NCBI GenBank assembly: GCA_948888345.1
Contig: CAQTPN010000072.1
Location: 1-7,154 of the forward strand
Reading direction: 5' to 3'
DNA: 7,154 bases
Source of the DNA: an uncultured bacterium
GTDB lineage: Bacteria > Cyanobacteriota > Vampirovibrionia > Gastranaerophilales > Gastranaerophilaceae
Shown here: one piece after another, positions 6,834 through 7,154 of the stretch
How positions within the stretch are numbered: position 1 is the first letter of the stretch
How the letters are laid out: each line of letters opens with the position of its first letter
Position numbers and translations under genes: made by a program
Notes under the pieces: model-generated
The model's input: only the letters and a program-made list of their open reading frames with translations
What the model was told of the DNA's origin: nothing
The model's database searches: none

Positions 6834-6928
6834 AGGAAACAGCAAGGTATTTTGCCTTACCGCTCCTTCTGCCCTAGAAGATGGTCAATACTAGGTCAAT
6901 CAAGAGCCTTACGCCAAGTAAGGCTTTT
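6834..6928 (+). ncRNA. Candidate small RNA of about 95 nt
   Basis: The stretch is bounded by a good promoter and an intrinsic terminator and has no credible coding frame. Visible structure: hairpin 1 pairs AGC and GGTA (6841-6843, 6846-6849, bulged AA) with TACC-GCT (6858-6864); hairpin 2 pairs CTTCT (6866-6870) with AGAAG (6876-6880) around a GCCCT loop. A stretch with two GGTCAAT copies (6883-6889 and 6894-6900) comes next, then the terminator hairpin. CTCCTT (6863-6868) is complementary to Shine-Dalgarno sequences. It does not match the SRP RNA core, a tRNA or any other RNA family I could recognise. Alternatively it is only the structured 3' end of the upstream operon mRNA. Confidence 0.5.
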
Positions 6929-6934
6929 AGTTTT
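6902..6934 (+). terminator. Intrinsic terminator of the small RNA / operon
   Basis: GCCTTAC (6906-6912) and GTAAGGC (6918-6924) form a perfect 7-bp stem around a GCCAA loop. The stem can be lengthened by pairing AAGA (6902-6905) with the following TTTT (6925-6928), one pair being a G-U wobble. TTTTAGTTTT then supplies the U tract. No terminator precedes the small-RNA promoter, so this one probably also ends transcripts from the kinase operon. Confidence 0.82.
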
Positions 6935-6970
6935 AATTAGCTTCAAAATGATAACTGCAGTCAAATGCCA

Positions 6971-7055
6971 CCCGTCATGCTGAACTTGTTTCAGCATCTG
7001 TTTAACAATAAGTACAGCTAATAGCTGGACCCTGAAATAAATTCAGGGTGACAGG
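6971..7055. repeat. 85-bp palindromic intergenic repeat (REP/MITE-like), two hairpins and a central palindrome
   Basis: Terminal inverted repeats CCCGTCA (6971-6977) and TGACAGG (7049-7055) match with one mismatch. Inside are hairpin 1, ATGCTGAA / TTCAGCAT (6977-6984, 6990-6997; loop CTTGT), and hairpin 2, ACCCTGAA / TTCAGGGT (7029-7036, 7042-7049; loop ATAAA). Between them is a perfect palindrome, CAGCTA-A-TAGCTG (7015-7027). The GTCATGCTGAACTTG...TTCAGGGTGAC pattern resembles a type of dispersed intergenic repeat I recall from many unrelated bacterial genomes, which suggests a mobile or multi-copy element. It contains no gene and lies between two terminators. Copy number cannot be judged from one window. 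Confidence 0.75.
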
Positions 7056-7085
7056 CTTTACCGGAGTTTTGAATAATGTTTTTGT

Positions 7086-7123
7086 AAAAAAAGGGTGCTG
7101 AGGTTACATAAATAACAGCACCC
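7086..7123 (-). terminator. Intrinsic terminator of a minus-strand gene beyond the right edge
   Basis: Read on the minus strand, GGGTGCTG (7116-7123) pairs with CAGCACCC (7093-7100), an 8-bp GC-rich stem that can be extended internally by TTA/TAA pairing, and is followed by seven T residues (7086-7092). On the plus strand the stem is preceded by the A run and followed by AAAAAG, so it would not terminate well in that direction. All three minus-strand frames contain a TAA between 7124 and 7154, so the gene it serves ends at or beyond the window edge. Confidence 0.8.
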
Positions 7124-7154
7124 AAAAAGTTGTTTTATCGTAAAAATTTATTTA

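Noticed and set aside
6834..6928. Possible SRP RNA, 6S RNA or tRNA on either strand
   Set aside because: Short GGAA/AGCA-like stretches were seen, but the SRP core helix and its GGAA-loop context are absent, no tRNA arms fit, and the length and shape do not match a 6S RNA.
6881..6940. Short plus-strand reading frame of 19 codons starting at ATG 6881
   Set aside because: It runs through the terminator stem and U tract and lacks a proper Shine-Dalgarno sequence.
1..7154. CRISPR array, insertion sequence, integrase or defence genes
   Set aside because: No regularly spaced direct repeats, transposase, recombinase or recognisable defence domains were found in any frame.

Overview
The window is AT-rich bacterial DNA with tightly packed genes. 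Its best lineage match is an uncultured gut-type relative of Cyanobacteria (Candidatus Gastranaerophilales / Melainabacteria, Vampirovibrionota). Three things point there: the very long minus-strand protein carries a short Phe-Lys-Gly motif (LAFKG) near its N-terminus, of a kind I associate with many proteins of that group; the soluble histidine kinase has a THDLRTPLLA box and an LLEVYRYEAG segment resembling cyanobacterial kinases; and base composition and codon use are AT-biased. This assignment is inference and has not been tested by a search.

Left part, minus strand (1-3355). The start of a divergent alpha-D-phosphohexomutase (phosphoglucomutase/phosphomannomutase type) runs off the left edge. 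Upstream of it lies an 880-residue protein of unknown function that shows an internal duplication: two units of roughly 230-245 residues, each with a conserved entry motif, hydrophobic helices and a charged tail, separated by a spacer of about 270 residues. A gap of only 59 bp without a visible terminator suggests the two genes may share a transcript.

Centre (3356-3506). A 151-bp divergent intergenic region holds two overlapping, oppositely directed sigma70-like promoters. Their -10 boxes form the two arms of a perfect inverted repeat.

Right part, plus strand (3507-6796). This is a compact three-gene operon: a cytoplasmic REC-PAS-HisKA-HATPase kinase, a NarL/FixJ-type response regulator overlapping it by 4 bp, and an exported protein of unknown function whose start codon directly abuts the regulator's stop codon. 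The likely flow is an unknown cytoplasmic signal or upstream phosphodonor to REC/PAS, then kinase, then the LuxR-type DNA-binding regulator. The exported protein is either a co-regulated effector or an accessory factor.

Right end (6797-7154). There is no protein gene here, but three structured elements: a strong promoter followed by a candidate small RNA of about 95 nt with its own intrinsic terminator; an 85-bp palindromic intergenic repeat with two strong hairpins and a central palindrome; and a minus-strand intrinsic terminator that must serve a gene entering from beyond the right edge.
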